Assembly (NCBI GenBank): GCA_024639455.1
Contig: JAHEIH010000006.1
Span: 108,411-172,410, forward strand
Direction of reading: 5' to 3'
Origin: Cellvibrionales bacterium
Lineage (GTDB): Bacteria; Pseudomonadota; Gammaproteobacteria; Pseudomonadales; JAHEIH01
DNA length: 64,000 nucleotides
Made by a program: the position numbers and the translations under genes. Shown piece by piece: positions 15,721-24,222 of the stretch (positions within the stretch are counted from its first letter, which is position 1; each line of letters starts with the position of its first letter). The notes under the pieces were generated by a model, which searched no databases, had not been told where the DNA came from, and saw only the letters and a list, made by a program, of their open reading frames with translations.

Positions 15721-17112
15721 ATGGTCAAACGTCACGTCGAGTACGCCGTTGTTGGCGCGGGAACCGCAGGTCTGGGGGCGTACTCTAGAATTAGTCGACA
15801 CAGTGACAGTGTGGTCATGATTCAGGACGGTCCCTATGGGACGACCTGTGCAAGAGTAGGGTGCATGCCCAGTAAATTGCTGATTACCGCCTCAGATTAT
15901 GCGCACCATGCGGAAACAGGTAGCTTTTTTGGTGTGTCTGCAAGCCATAATGTGAGCGGCCAGCGGGTATTTGAGCGTTTGCGTGACGAGCGTGATAATA
16001 AATTCGTGGCGCGCAACTTAAGTTATGTGGCCAAAATCCCTGCGCATCACAAGATGGAAGGGCGCGCAGAATTTATTGCACCAGGTCATTTAAAAGTCGG
16101 CGGCAAAGATGAGGTTATCGCTGAGAAAATTATCTTAGCTGTGGGGTCTCGGCCCTTTGTGCCAGATATTTTCGATCCTGTAAGAGCTTATGTGTGTACC
16201 AGTGATACAGTATTCGAGATCGATACCTTACCTAAATCGATCGCTGTTATTGGTTTGGGTGTTATAGGCTTGGAGCTCGGGCAGGCGATGCACCGCTTGG
16301 GTGTTAAAACCACCTTGTTTGGCCGATCTGGCCAGGTTGGCACGTTGACCCATCCCTCACTTAAATCACTTGCCAGTGAGTTGTTTGCAGCCGATGTCCC
16401 TATGTATCCCGCCGGGACCTTTGAGAAAACCTGGGAGGATAATGGTGCTTGGGTGGCTTATCGTAAGGCCGACGGTGAGCTTGTAGAAGAAGTCTTTGAC
16501 ATGATTTTAGTTGCGTCTGGTCGTGTATCAAATATTGATAAAATGAATCTTCCCGCCGCAGGTATTAGTGTCGATACCATTCGCAATGCTCACGACCCTC
16601 ATACGCTACGATATGGCGATCATCCTGTCTTTGTGGCAGGTGACGCTACTGATAGTTTGCCGGTGTGGCACGAGGCATTTGATGAGGGACGTCATGCCGC
16701 AGAAAACGCGATGCAATTCCCCCAAGCAAGCCAGGCCAAGCGACGTACTCCACTATTTATTTGTTTTACAGATCCGCAAATGGCGCTGGTCGGCTTGTCT
16801 TATGAAGAGCTATTGAGTCGAGAAGTTGTCGTGGGTGATTTGCCCTTTGAGGCTAGCCCGAGACACGTTGTATGGAATAAGACCCAAGGGCGGATGCATG
16901 TGTATCTTGAACCTGTCACTGGGCAGATATTAGGTGCAGAAATCTTAGGATATCAAGCCGAGCATTTGGCACATATTTTAGCCTTGGCCATAACGCATAA
17001 GATGACCGCAAAGCAGGTGCTTGAGATGCCTATTTATCACCCGAGTGCTGAAGAGCTGTTGCGCGATGTATTGGAAAACGCTGAGCGAAAACGCCAAGCG
17101 TTGCTAGGTTAG
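15721..17112 (+). CDS. Dihydrolipoamide-dehydrogenase-like pyridine nucleotide-disulfide oxidoreductase
   Basis: A 463-residue class I flavoprotein disulfide reductase. Seen: the FAD-binding GAGTAGLGAYS, the redox-active CARVGC in GTTCARVGCMPSKLL, the NAD(P)-binding [13 protein letters not shown], the second FAD motif VFVAGDAT, and a C-terminal YHPSAEE that keeps the catalytic His with a Glu five residues on. It is clearly a paralogue of the TCA-cycle Lpd at 56257. No lipoylated partner lies next to it. Its place between the two arms of the DMSP-type locus suggests a role there or in glycine/one-carbon metabolism, but the substrate is unknown. It could also be a mycothione/glutathione-type reductase. 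Confidence 0.8.
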   Translation: MVKRHVEYAVVGAGTAGLGAYSRISRHSDSVVMIQDGPYGTTCARVGCMPSKLLITASDYAHHAETGSFFGVSASHNVSGQRVFERLRDERDNKFVARNLSYVAKIPAHHKMEGRAEFIAPGHLKVGGKDEVIAEKIILAVGSRPFVPDIFDPVRAYVCTSDTVFEIDTLPKSIAVIGLGVIGLELGQAMHRLGVKTTLFGRSGQVGTLTHPSLKSLASELFAADVPMYPAGTFEKTWEDNGAWVAYRKADGELVEEVFDMILVASGRVSNIDKMNLPAAGISVDTIRNAHDPHTLRYGDHPVFVAGDATDSLPVWHEAFDEGRHAAENAMQFPQASQAKRRTPLFICFTDPQMALVGLSYEELLSREVVVGDLPFEASPRHVVWNKTQGRMHVYLEPVTGQILGAEILGYQAEHLAHILALAITHKMTAKQVLEMPIYHPSAEELLRDVLENAERKRQALLG

Positions 17113-17129
17113 GGACGCTACAAAAAAGC

Positions 17130-17645
17130 TTAAGGAGAGGGCGGCAGCTTCTCACGGTCGCGTTTTTTCTTGGCCAACTTCGCCACCGAAAGTTCACTGC
17201 TCTTGATCGTTTTCGTGGTCACATAGATATAGTATCTAGCTATTCCAATATCAGCATCTAACATAGATTCTATCAATTGCTGAAACTCAAGCAGTGATAG
17301 TGTGATGAATTTGAGGACATAATCATTACCACCACCTGTGGCATAGCATTCCACAATTTCATCTACTGTGTGGATGTACTTTTCAAAAATGTCGAAATCT
17401 GAACGGCGATGTGAGTCCAAGGAAACCGTCACATAGACGCTGGTAAGGTCGAACATCTTATGCAGCGCTATGCGACCACTGAAGCCTGTGATATAGCCCG
17501 CATTTTTGAGTTTAGTTAGGCGTAGCAAGCAGGGCGTTGATGACAGATTGACAAGCTCGCCAAGCCTGCTTTTGCTGACTTGGCCATGCTGCTGAACCGC
17601 ATTAAGAATACGGATATCAACGTCGTCGAGGGCAAATTTTTTCAT
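17130..17645 (-). CDS. Lrp/AsnC-family transcriptional regulator
   Basis: A 171-residue regulator. The N-terminal HTH reads VDIRILNAVQQHGQVSKSRLGELV followed by SSTPCLLRLTKLKNAGYI; the C-terminal RAM ligand-binding domain spans about residues 65-150. It ends in a basic tail (AKKKRDREK). It lies 62 bp downstream of the dmdA-like gene on the same strand and is probably co-transcribed. It is the leading candidate to bind the palindrome upstream of that gene. Confidence 0.88.
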   Translation of the reverse strand: MKKFALDDVDIRILNAVQQHGQVSKSRLGELVNLSSTPCLLRLTKLKNAGYITGFSGRIALHKMFDLTSVYVTVSLDSHRRSDFDIFEKYIHTVDEIVECYATGGGNDYVLKFITLSLLEFQQLIESMLDADIGIARYYIYVTTKTIKSSELSVAKLAKKKRDREKLPPSP

Positions 17646-17707
17646 GAAATACTCAACGCCAAATTAAATTATTATGGCGCTGAGTCTATGCATTCAGCAA
17701 GCCTGAA

Positions 17708-18868
17708 TCAAGCGGCTACTGTCGATGATGCCAAGTTCTTTTTTGGATCGTAGAAAGGTTTTTCAACGACCGTGGCGGCTAATTGACTATCGCGTGTTTC
17801 AACCACCATGTGATTGCCAATGTCGGCATAAGCCGCATCGACCATAGCCAGCGCGATATTCATGCCTAAGCGAGGAGAATAAACCGCAGATGTCACTTTA
17901 CCTACCACTGTTCCCGCAAAGGAAACCGACCAAAATTCAGTATTTGGGCCGCCCAGTGCTTCACCGTCGATAACTAAGCCTATTTGCTTTCGGCTGACAC
18001 CTTCTTGTTTGATTTTTTGCAGCGCGGCTTTGCCAATGAAGTCAGCATCCATATCAACATTCACTAGTCGGTCTAAACCCAATTCGAAAGGATTGGTGTT
18101 CATATCCATGTCGGCATGATAGGAAAGCATGCCACCTTCAATGCGACGAATGCTTGAGGTATGTCCAGGTTTCAATCCAAAAGGAAGCCCGGCAGCCATG
18201 ATGGCTTCCCAGAGCTCATTGCCTTTACTACCGTCCATCAGATAAATTTCGTAGCCTAACTCGCTTGACCATCCTGTGCGTGAGACGATTAATGGAATAT
18301 CGCCAAGGCGCATTTCTCTGCACCAGTAGTAGCGAAGGTCTAGGATGTCGTCCCCAAAGAGTGTGCGCATAATTTCACCTGACACAGGACCTTGAAGCTG
18401 CAGCGGTGAAACATCAGGTTCGCTGATCGAAACATCAAGACCAGAGTGAATAGCTACGCCTTGTGCCCATAGTAAAATGTCACTGTCAGCCAGCGACAGC
18501 CAGTAGCGGTTTTCCTCTAAGCGCAGGAGAATGGGATCGTTAAGAATGCCGCCTTCGGCGTTAGTAATAAGCACATATTTACACTGGCCAATCGCACAGT
18601 TTGAAAGATCGCGCGGGGTGAGCATCTGTACGAATTTACTCGCATCAGGTCCGGAGATTTCAACTTGTCGTTCAACGGCAACATCACACAAGATGGCGCT
18701 GTTTATAAGGTTCCAGAAATTTTCCTCCGCGCTGCCGAAGCTACGAGGTATATACATGTGGTTATAAACAGAAAAGTCTTGTGCGCCCCATCTGACGGTG
18801 GCATCGAAGTAGGGTGACTTGCGAATTTGGGTACCAAAACCAAAGTTTTTTTTCACTAACGTTTCCAT
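17708..18868 (-). CDS. dmdA: Probable dimethylsulfoniopropionate demethylase (DmdA-like, GcvT family)
   Basis: A 386-residue GcvT-fold, tetrahydrofolate-dependent protein. DmdA moves a methyl group from DMSP to THF, giving methylmercaptopropionate. Seen: IRKSPYFDATVRWGAQDFSV and YNHMYIPRSF at the N-terminus, then DVAVERQVEISGPDA, IGQCKYVLITNAEGG, ILNDP, WLSLADSDILLW, ISEPDVSPLQLQGP and GYEIYLMDG. These blocks resemble DmdA and its near relatives much more than the true GcvT encoded at 45883. Close DmdA-like proteins of unknown substrate exist, so the substrate is not certain. Downstream on the same strand is an Lrp-type regulator; DmdB-like and crotonase genes lie nearby. Confidence 0.72.
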   Translation of the reverse strand: METLVKKNFGFGTQIRKSPYFDATVRWGAQDFSVYNHMYIPRSFGSAEENFWNLINSAILCDVAVERQVEISGPDASKFVQMLTPRDLSNCAIGQCKYVLITNAEGGILNDPILLRLEENRYWLSLADSDILLWAQGVAIHSGLDVSISEPDVSPLQLQGPVSGEIMRTLFGDDILDLRYYWCREMRLGDIPLIVSRTGWSSELGYEIYLMDGSKGNELWEAIMAAGLPFGLKPGHTSSIRRIEGGMLSYHADMDMNTNPFELGLDRLVNVDMDADFIGKAALQKIKQEGVSRKQIGLVIDGEALGGPNTEFWSVSFAGTVVGKVTSAVYSPRLGMNIALAMVDAAYADIGNHMVVETRDSQLAATVVEKPFYDPKKNLASSTVAA

Positions 18869-19114
18869 CTTTGCATCCTATTATTTATGATATTGAAGTA
18901 GCGAATTGCTGATGAAATATACGTGTAGTGCAAAATTTGATCAGACTAATTTTGCTGAATTTTTAAATCTGTTTAGGCTTAAATGTGGGTTTAAAATAGT
19001 CGGCTTAGACTACGGGCGCACAGCTAAATGATTGGAAGTGCAAATGTGGCGCTGTTTTACGCGCTTCGTGAGTCGTTGGCGCTCATGATTTCGCAGTACA
19101 GCGATGCAACTTTC
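18869..19114. other. Upstream region of the dmdA-like gene, no coding sequence
   Basis: No credible gene is seen. The part nearest dmdA is AT-rich and holds the palindrome at 18930-18955; the distal part is of average composition without recognisable signals. Confidence 0.6.
18930..18955. promoter_or_regulatory. Candidate operator upstream of the dmdA-like gene
   Basis: GCAAAATT, a 10-bp spacer, AATTTTGC: perfect 8-bp arms centred about 75 bp before the dmdA start, with TGATCA inside the spacer. AT-rich dyads of this size suit Lrp/AsnC proteins, and such a gene lies directly downstream of dmdA. Binding is inferred. Confidence 0.5.
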
Positions 19115-19137
19115 AATATGGCTTAGGGCCAGGGATT
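19115..19137. repeat. Near-copy of the tRNA-Ser 3' end, 182 bp downstream of the gene
   Basis: These 23 bp match 19297-19319 (the last bases of the tRNA-Ser gene plus four flanking bases) at 20 of 23 positions; the three differences lie together. The copy is in the same orientation. Repeats of a tRNA 3' end about 180 bp downstream are known from the tyrT operon of E. coli (rtT repeats), and also arise as attachment-site remnants. Confidence 0.65.
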
Positions 19138-19142
19138 TATTC

Positions 19143-19245
19143 GAATCGCGCTGCATTCGCGATTCTCTCCCTACGGGCAGCATGCGCTTTGCGATGCTGT
19201 GCTAATTGCTTCTGTGGTCGCAATTAGTCGAACCCACCGGGGTTC
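19143..19245. repeat. Run of four small hairpins between the tRNA 3'-end copies
   Basis: Four inverted repeats stand side by side: GAATCGCG/CGCGATTC (19143-19165), CAGCAT-g-CGC/GCG-ATGCTG (19178-19199), CTAATTGC/GCAATTAG (19202-19227) and GAACCC/GGGTTC (19230-19245). With the terminator at 19264 they make five consecutive stem-loops. The function is unknown. Confidence 0.6.
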
Positions 19246-19263
19246 TCACCCTTTCCACCAGCC

Positions 19264-19296
19264 AAAAAAAAACCGACGCTTGCGCGTCGGTTTTTT
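19264..19296. terminator. Bidirectional terminator downstream of tRNA-Ser
   Basis: An A tract, ACCGACGC, loop TTGC, GCGTCGGT and a T tract. On the minus strand it follows the tRNA 3' end by five bases. Confidence 0.88.
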
Positions 19297-19300
19297 AATA

Positions 19301-19388
19301 TGGCGGTGGGCCAGGGATTCGAACCCCGGGAACCTCTCGGTTCAACGGTTTTCAAGACCGCCGCTTTCGACCACTCAGCCAGCCCACC
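19301..19388 (-). tRNA. serT: tRNA-Ser (anticodon UGA)
   Basis: The minus strand folds as an 88-nt class II tRNA. The 7-bp acceptor stem is GGTGGGC/GCCCACC with discriminator G and an encoded CCA. The D-arm is followed by the anticodon stem-loop with loop CTTGAAA, giving UGA. A long variable arm (GAACCGAGAGGTTC) marks serine, and the T-arm carries GGTTCGAATCC. A good promoter lies just upstream at 19401-19428. Confidence 0.95.
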
Positions 19389-19400
19389 GGAACGAGGCGA

Positions 19401-19428
19401 ATTATACAGACCTGCATAGGCGGTGCAA
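19401..19428 (-). promoter_or_regulatory. Sigma-70 promoter of tRNA-Ser
   Basis: On the minus strand: TTGCAC, 16 bp, TATAAT, then a GC-rich discriminator (CGCCTCG) before the tRNA 5' end at 19388. A GC-rich discriminator is typical of stable-RNA promoters under stringent control. Confidence 0.85.
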
Positions 19429-19753
19429 GCTTTTCGTGGTTAAAAACGACAAAAAAGCATGGCTTTTCTGGTGCTTGTATAGGGATTGATCAATTTGCAT
19501 AAAGCAGCATCAGTTGATACTTACGGATAGGTCAATTTCCCATACCTCGGCGTCGCGGGTTTGCTTGGCTTTATAAAGACACTACCATTCCTTAGTGAAG
19601 CTCTTTTTTTGAAAAATAACCTCGAGGAGGTATTTGGCCAACAAAATTTACATTTATAGTACCCATTATTGATATGGGAAAAATGATCTGTCTCTGACTT
19701 TCAAAATATGTAACTCGTTAGAAATAATGGCTTTACGTTAATCATCTATTAGC
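19429..19753. other. Gap between tRNA-Ser promoter and hemN promoter, nothing recognised
   Basis: AT-rich and without a credible reading frame. A GAGGAGG-like stretch at about 19622-19630 is not followed by a usable start. Confidence 0.5.
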
Positions 19754-19794
19754 TTGATGCATATCATGGCCGTCTTGTGTTACTGGGTTAGAAT
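19754..19794 (+). promoter_or_regulatory. FNR/Anr-type class II promoter of hemN
   Basis: TTGAT-GCAT-ATCAT at 19754-19767 matches the FNR/Anr consensus TTGAT-N4-ATCAA at 9 of 10 positions. A -10 element TAGAAT lies at 19789-19794. The implied start near 19801 puts the box centre about 40.5 bp upstream, the classic activating position. Confidence 0.8.
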
Positions 19795-19818
19795 CATTGC
19801 AAATCATGGAGGATTTTT

Positions 19819-21201
19819 ATGAGCTCGATAGCACAATTTGATCGACGACTTATTGCCAAGTACGACGTGGCGGGTCCGAGGTACACCACGTATCCAACGG
19901 CGGCTGATTTCAACAATGCGTTTCCGGCACAGGCATTAGATGAGGAGTTGAAGGCTCGGGCAGGCTTGGCAACGCCGCTGTCGCTGTATGTGCACGTGCC
20001 CTTCTGTGAAAGCCTTTGCTTTTATTGTGGCTGCAGCAAAATCGTCACCAAAAATACCCATCGCGCCGATGAGTACCTGCGTTACTTATATCGTGAAATT
20101 GACCACTATGGTGCATTAGTGGGTACTGATCGTCCGTTGCAGCAGTTGCATTGGGGAGGTGGAACTCCGACCTTTTTAAATGGTGACCAAATATCTGCGT
20201 TGATGACATCGTTGCGCAAACATTTTTCGTTTGTCTCTGACAGTCAGGGTGAATTCTCTATTGAGATTGATCCGAGGCGGGTAGATGCCGAGATGATAGA
20301 CCATTTACGTTTCGTTGGCTTTAACCGCTTAAGTATGGGCGTACAAGACTTTGATGCCGACGTACAGCGTGCGATTAACCGCATTCAACCTTACGAGATG
20401 ACGGCCAGTGCGCTCGAAGCTGGCCGTAACGCGGGTTTTAAATCTATCAACTTTGATTTGATCTACGGACTGCCTGAGCAGCGGGTAAGAACCTTCAAGA
20501 AAACACTTAAAAAGGTCGTGGAGTTGTCACCCGATAGAATTTCTCTGTTCAACTATGCGCACATGCCGTCTTTGATTCGCTCACAGCGTGCTATTAGAGA
20601 AGATACTCTTCCCGGGGTGGATGAAAAGCTCGATCTTTTTGCCTTGAGCAAAGATATGTTTGAAGGGGCAGGGTACGTGAGTATCGGTTTGGATCATTTT
20701 GCAAAACCACACGACCCGCTTGCTCACGCTTTGCGCCAAGGGATGTTACATCGCAACTTCCAAGGTTATACCACTGGTAGTGAGCTAGACATGCTAGGTT
20801 TGGGGCTAACATCCATTTCTAAGGTTGGAGGTGTGTACGCGCAAAACCACAAAACACTGGAAGATTATTACTCTGCAATCGCAGCTAATGGCTCGGCAAC
20901 CACCCGTGGCCATCGTTTGAGTAGTGATGATGTCATTTGCGCTGCGTTGATTAGTGATCTCAGTTGCGAAAGAGCCATTCATTTTTTTGCTTTTAGCCGG
21001 CGTTTCAGTATTGATTTTGTGAATTATTTTGCTAGAGAAATAGCCGCGCTGGCGGATTTTGTAGCCGACGGTTTGGTGGATTTAACAAGTGAATCTCTTA
21101 GAGTGACGGGCGCTGGGAAGATGTTGTTAAGAAACATCTGTATGGTATTTGATAGCTATCGTCGTGTTGAGCAGGTGCAGCGATTTTCCAAGGTGTTATA
21201 A
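19819..21201 (+). CDS. hemN: Oxygen-independent coproporphyrinogen III oxidase (HemN)
   Basis: A 460-residue radical-SAM enzyme that decarboxylates coproporphyrinogen III to protoporphyrinogen IX without oxygen. Seen: VPFCESLCFYCGC with Cys63, Cys67 and Cys70 forming the CxxxCxxC [4Fe-4S] motif, the N-terminal GPRYTTYPTA block of true HemN (absent from HemW), LHWGGGTPTF, SMGVQDFD, FDLIYGLPEQ and the C-terminal HemN domain. GGAGG stands before the ATG. It stands alone, with its own low-oxygen promoter and a terminator shared with rne. Confidence 0.95.
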   Translation: MSSIAQFDRRLIAKYDVAGPRYTTYPTAADFNNAFPAQALDEELKARAGLATPLSLYVHVPFCESLCFYCGCSKIVTKNTHRADEYLRYLYREIDHYGALVGTDRPLQQLHWGGGTPTFLNGDQISALMTSLRKHFSFVSDSQGEFSIEIDPRRVDAEMIDHLRFVGFNRLSMGVQDFDADVQRAINRIQPYEMTASALEAGRNAGFKSINFDLIYGLPEQRVRTFKKTLKKVVELSPDRISLFNYAHMPSLIRSQRAIREDTLPGVDEKLDLFALSKDMFEGAGYVSIGLDHFAKPHDPLAHALRQGMLHRNFQGYTTGSELDMLGLGLTSISKVGGVYAQNHKTLEDYYSAIAANGSATTRGHRLSSDDVICAALISDLSCERAIHFFAFSRRFSIDFVNYFAREIAALADFVADGLVDLTSESLRVTGAGKMLLRNICMVFDSYRRVEQVQRFSKVL

Positions 21202-21221
21202 AGCGCTTGTCTAGAAAAACG

Positions 21222-21245
21222 AAAGGGGGCTGAGCCCCCTTTTTT
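21222..21245. terminator. Bidirectional terminator between hemN and rne
   Basis: AAA-GGGGGC, loop TGA, GCCCCC, T tract. The T run overlaps the rne stop codon, so it can serve both convergent genes. Confidence 0.88.
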
Positions 21246-24222
21246 ATTCCGCGATGGCCGTTTCTGGCGCTTCACTTGTCTCGCGTGGTCCACGCGGATC
21301 GTTTGATGCGCGAGGTGGTTGCGGGCGTGATGGTGCAGGAACTTCCAGTGGTTTGGTAATTCGTGCAGCTAAATCAACAATTTCGGTATTAATGGTCAAT
21401 TCCGTCACTGGTGCCGGCTTGTCGCGGGGGTCATTGGCAGCGCGTAGGTTGTTGCGAACCACCACCACGTTTTCCACTGCGGGTGCTTTCTCTACGGTGG
21501 GCACTGCTTTAGCTACAGGTGCTTCTTCAGCCGCAGGTGCTTCTTCAACCACAGTTGCTTCTTCAACCACAGTTGCTTCTTCAACCATAGGTGCTTCTTC
21601 AGCCACAGGTGCTTCTTCAGCCACAGGTGCTTCTTCAGCCAAAGGTGCTTCTTCAACCATAGGCGCTTCTACAGCCACAGGTGTTTCTTCAGCCACAGGT
21701 GCTTCTTCAGCCACAGGTGCTTCTTCAGCCGCAGGTGCATCTTCAACCACAGTTGCTTCTTCAACTACAGGTGCTCCTTCAACTAAAGGTGCTTCTTCAA
21801 CCGCAGGTGCTTCTTCAGCTACAGGAGCTTCTTCGGTCTCTGCGGCTTCTACAACTGTTTCCGACTCTGTCGTTTGTTCCGCATCGTTGGCATCATCTGC
21901 TTTGCTGCGACGGCGTGAACGACGGCGACGCTTGGGTTTTTCGTCCTCGCCGTTGTCTTCGCTGGCGACAAGCTCAAGTTGCTCTGGTTGCTTAGCTGGT
22001 TCAGTGGTGGCAGCCGGCGCTTCTGGTGGTACGGCGTCGACAACTACCTCTGCCGTATCAGCCGCTTCAGCAGCATTTTTTTCAGCTGTGGCTTCTTCTT
22101 GCTCGTTTTCGCGTTGCTTGACGCTGCGTGAACCGCCGCGTGAACGCTCTTGCATTTTGCGAGGCGCCTTGTTACGTGGGCGACGGGCAGGTTTGTCAGC
22201 GCTTTCGCTATCTTCCTTAGCCGCTTCTTCATCGGTTACAACGTTACTGTCAACTAAGTTGTTATCAACGCTGTTCTCGTTTTCGTTGGTGCGGCCTCGG
22301 CGGGTGCGACGGCGGCGATTACGGCGCGGTTTGTTGTTACCTTCCTCATCGCTTTGTTCGTTGCGCTTTTCTTCCGACTTGGGCTTGTCTTGCTTGCGCT
22401 CTTGCTTGGCGCTGTCGTCGCGATCACGGCGACGATTGTTGCCGCGTTTGCGGCCATCGCGTTGCTTGGAGCGCCCTTTGTCTTTCTTCTTCTCTTCAGC
22501 CGTTTCCTCTTCAGTGCTACCAAACAGGGCACCAAAGATACGCGATAACAGACCTTTTTTCACCTCAGCAGGTTTGCTTTCTGCGGCGACAGGCTTTTCT
22601 TCGATCTGACGTGCCGGCGCGGGTGCCTTGGGAAGAACCGCAGCGACGGCGGCGACGGGGGCGACGATGGCTTCGTCTTCGATGGTCAGTGCGTCAACCA
22701 CATCCTCTGGATTAATTGTCTCGATGCGGAAGCTTTCTTGACGTTCGCTCACTAGCTCGTGGTCATCTCGCAAGCGCTCGATGCTGTAGTGAGGTGTTTC
22801 CATATTGACGTTGGGGATGATCAATAGACGTGTTTTGTGACGGGCTTCAACCTCGGCTAGAGCCGCACGTTTTTCGTTTAACAAGAAGGTAGCCACGTCG
22901 ACGGGAGCCAGTACACGTACTTCTGCACTGCGATCTTTGCTGGCTTCTTCTTCGATCAAGCGAAGCATCGCCAATGCCAATGACTTAACATCGCGGATGG
23001 TACCTTGGCCAGAACAGCGTGGGCAGGTGTGACCGCTAGTTTCACCCAAGGATGGGCGCAGGCGCTGACGGGACATTTCCAGCAGGCCAAAGCGAGAAAT
23101 ACGGCCTACTTGAACCCGCGCACGATCCATTTCTAGGGCTTCGCGGACCTTGTTTTCCACATCGCGTTGATGCTTGCTGCTAGACATGTCAATAAAATCG
23201 ATCACGACCAGGCCGCCCATGTCGCGCAAACGTAACTGGCGAGCAATCTCTTCAGCCGCTTCAATGTTGGTATTGAATGCGGTGTCTTCAATGTCTTTAC
23301 CACGAGTAGCGCGTGCCGAGTTGATATCAATAGACACCATGGCTTCGGTGGGGTCGATCACAATCGAACCACCCGAGGGCAATTTTACTTCGCGTTGAAA
23401 GGCTGTTTCTATCTGCGTTTCAATTTGGAAGCGGTTAAACAGCGGGGTTTTGTCTTCGTACAGTTTAATTTTATTGCGGTAATGGGGCATGACTTGTTCT
23501 ACAAAAGTCACTGCTTCTTCGTAGGCCTGAGGGCTGTCGATCAAAACTTGGTCGATGTCGCGCTTCAAGTAGTCGCGCACAGCACGAATAATAACGTTGC
23601 CTTCTTGGTAGATCAGGAAGGGGGCTGGTTTCTTGGCGTTGGCTTCGCTAATGGCGCGCCACAATTGGCTCAGATAGTCCAAGTCCCACTGTAGCTCTTC
23701 GCTGCTGCGGCCAATACCAGCGGTGCGAACAATGATGCCCATGCCATCTGGCACTTGCAGGTCGCGCATGGCTTCGCGTAGTTCGCTGCGGTCATCGCCC
23801 TCAATACGGCGAGAAATGCCGCCGGCGCGGGGATTGTTGGGCATCAATACCATGTATCGGCCAGGCAAGCTGATAAAGGTGGTCAGGGCTGCACCCTTGT
23901 TGCCACGTTCTTCTTTGTCCACTTGAACGATAACTTCTGTGCCTTCTTTGACTAAGTCTTTGACACTGTCGCCACCTGACTTAGTAGCCATGTATTCGCG
24001 GGCAATTTCTTTGAAGGGGAGGAAACCGTGACGCTCGGCGCCAAAGTCGACGAAGGCGGCTTCAAGGCTAGGTTCTACACGGGTAATTTTACCTTTGTAG
24101 ATGTTGGACTTTTTTTGAATCCGGGTGCGGTTTTCAATATCTAAGTCATACAGCCATTGGCCATCGACCATGGCAACACGCAACTCTTCAGGCTGAGTTG
24201 CGTTGATTAACATTCTCTTCAT
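21244..24222 (-). CDS. rne: Ribonuclease E
   Basis: A 992-residue endoribonuclease that forms the scaffold of the RNA degradosome at the inner membrane. Catalytic half: S1 domain at about 35-120, DNase I-like site with Asp299 (SIDINSAR) and Asp342 (VIDFIDM), and Zn-link Cys400/Cys403 (CPRCSGQG), each four residues before the E. coli position. The C-terminal half is disordered: Arg-rich blocks ([12 protein letters not shown]) for RNA binding, then about 18 copies of a six-residue acidic repeat of the EEAPVA type. The open frame starts upstream at 24249, but [10 protein letters not shown] from 24222 matches the conserved N-terminus. The long leader suggests autoregulation. Confidence 0.95.
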   Translation of the reverse strand: MKRMLINATQPEELRVAMVDGQWLYDLDIENRTRIQKKSNIYKGKITRVEPSLEAAFVDFGAERHGFLPFKEIAREYMATKSGGDSVKDLVKEGTEVIVQVDKEERGNKGAALTTFISLPGRYMVLMPNNPRAGGISRRIEGDDRSELREAMRDLQVPDGMGIIVRTAGIGRSSEELQWDLDYLSQLWRAISEANAKKPAPFLIYQEGNVIIRAVRDYLKRDIDQVLIDSPQAYEEAVTFVEQVMPHYRNKIKLYEDKTPLFNRFQIETQIETAFQREVKLPSGGSIVIDPTEAMVSIDINSARATRGKDIEDTAFNTNIEAAEEIARQLRLRDMGGLVVIDFIDMSSSKHQRDVENKVREALEMDRARVQVGRISRFGLLEMSRQRLRPSLGETSGHTCPRCSGQGTIRDVKSLALAMLRLIEEEASKDRSAEVRVLAPVDVATFLLNEKRAALAEVEARHKTRLLIIPNVNMETPHYSIERLRDDHELVSERQESFRIETINPEDVVDALTIEDEAIVAPVAAVAAVLPKAPAPARQIEEKPVAAESKPAEVKKGLLSRIFGALFGSTEEETAEEKKKDKGRSKQRDGRKRGNNRRRDRDDSAKQERKQDKPKSEEKRNEQSDEEGNNKPRRNRRRRTRRGRTNENENSVDNNLVDSNVVTDEEAAKEDSESADKPARRPRNKAPRKMQERSRGGSRSVKQRENEQEEATAEKNAAEAADTAEVVVDAVPPEAPAATTEPAKQPEQLELVASEDNGEDEKPKRRRRSRRRSKADDANDAEQTTESETVVEAAETEEAPVAEEAPAVEEAPLVEGAPVVEEATVVEDAPAAEEAPVAEEAPVAEETPVAVEAPMVEEAPLAEEAPVAEEAPVAEEAPMVEEATVVEEATVVEEAPAAEEAPVAKAVPTVEKAPAVENVVVVRNNLRAANDPRDKPAPVTELTINTEIVDLAARITKPLEVPAPSRPQPPRASNDPRGPRETSEAPETAIAE
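21521..21844. repeat. 18-bp minisatellite inside rne, about 18 units
   Basis: Imperfect tandem units of the form GCTTCTTCAGCCACAGGT (plus strand) encode the Glu/Ala/Pro/Val-rich hexapeptide repeat of RNase E. Several neighbouring units are identical, which points to recent unit duplication. All changes keep the frame. Confidence 0.9.

Noticed and set aside
17708-18868. Annotation as the glycine cleavage T-protein
   Set aside because: It differs strongly from the true GcvT at 45883 and shares blocks with DmdA-type proteins; no gcvH or gcvP lies near.
19199-19489. 96-residue plus-strand reading frame
   Set aside because: It runs antisense through the tRNA-Ser gene and its terminator; the protein is a by-product of those sequences.
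21521-21844. Possible CRISPR array
   Set aside because: Units are contiguous 18-bp tandem repeats inside a gene with no spacers.
21254-22609. 451-residue Ser/Ala-rich reading frame on the plus strand
   Set aside because: It is antisense to rne and open only because the acidic repeat has no stops in that frame; no family features are seen.
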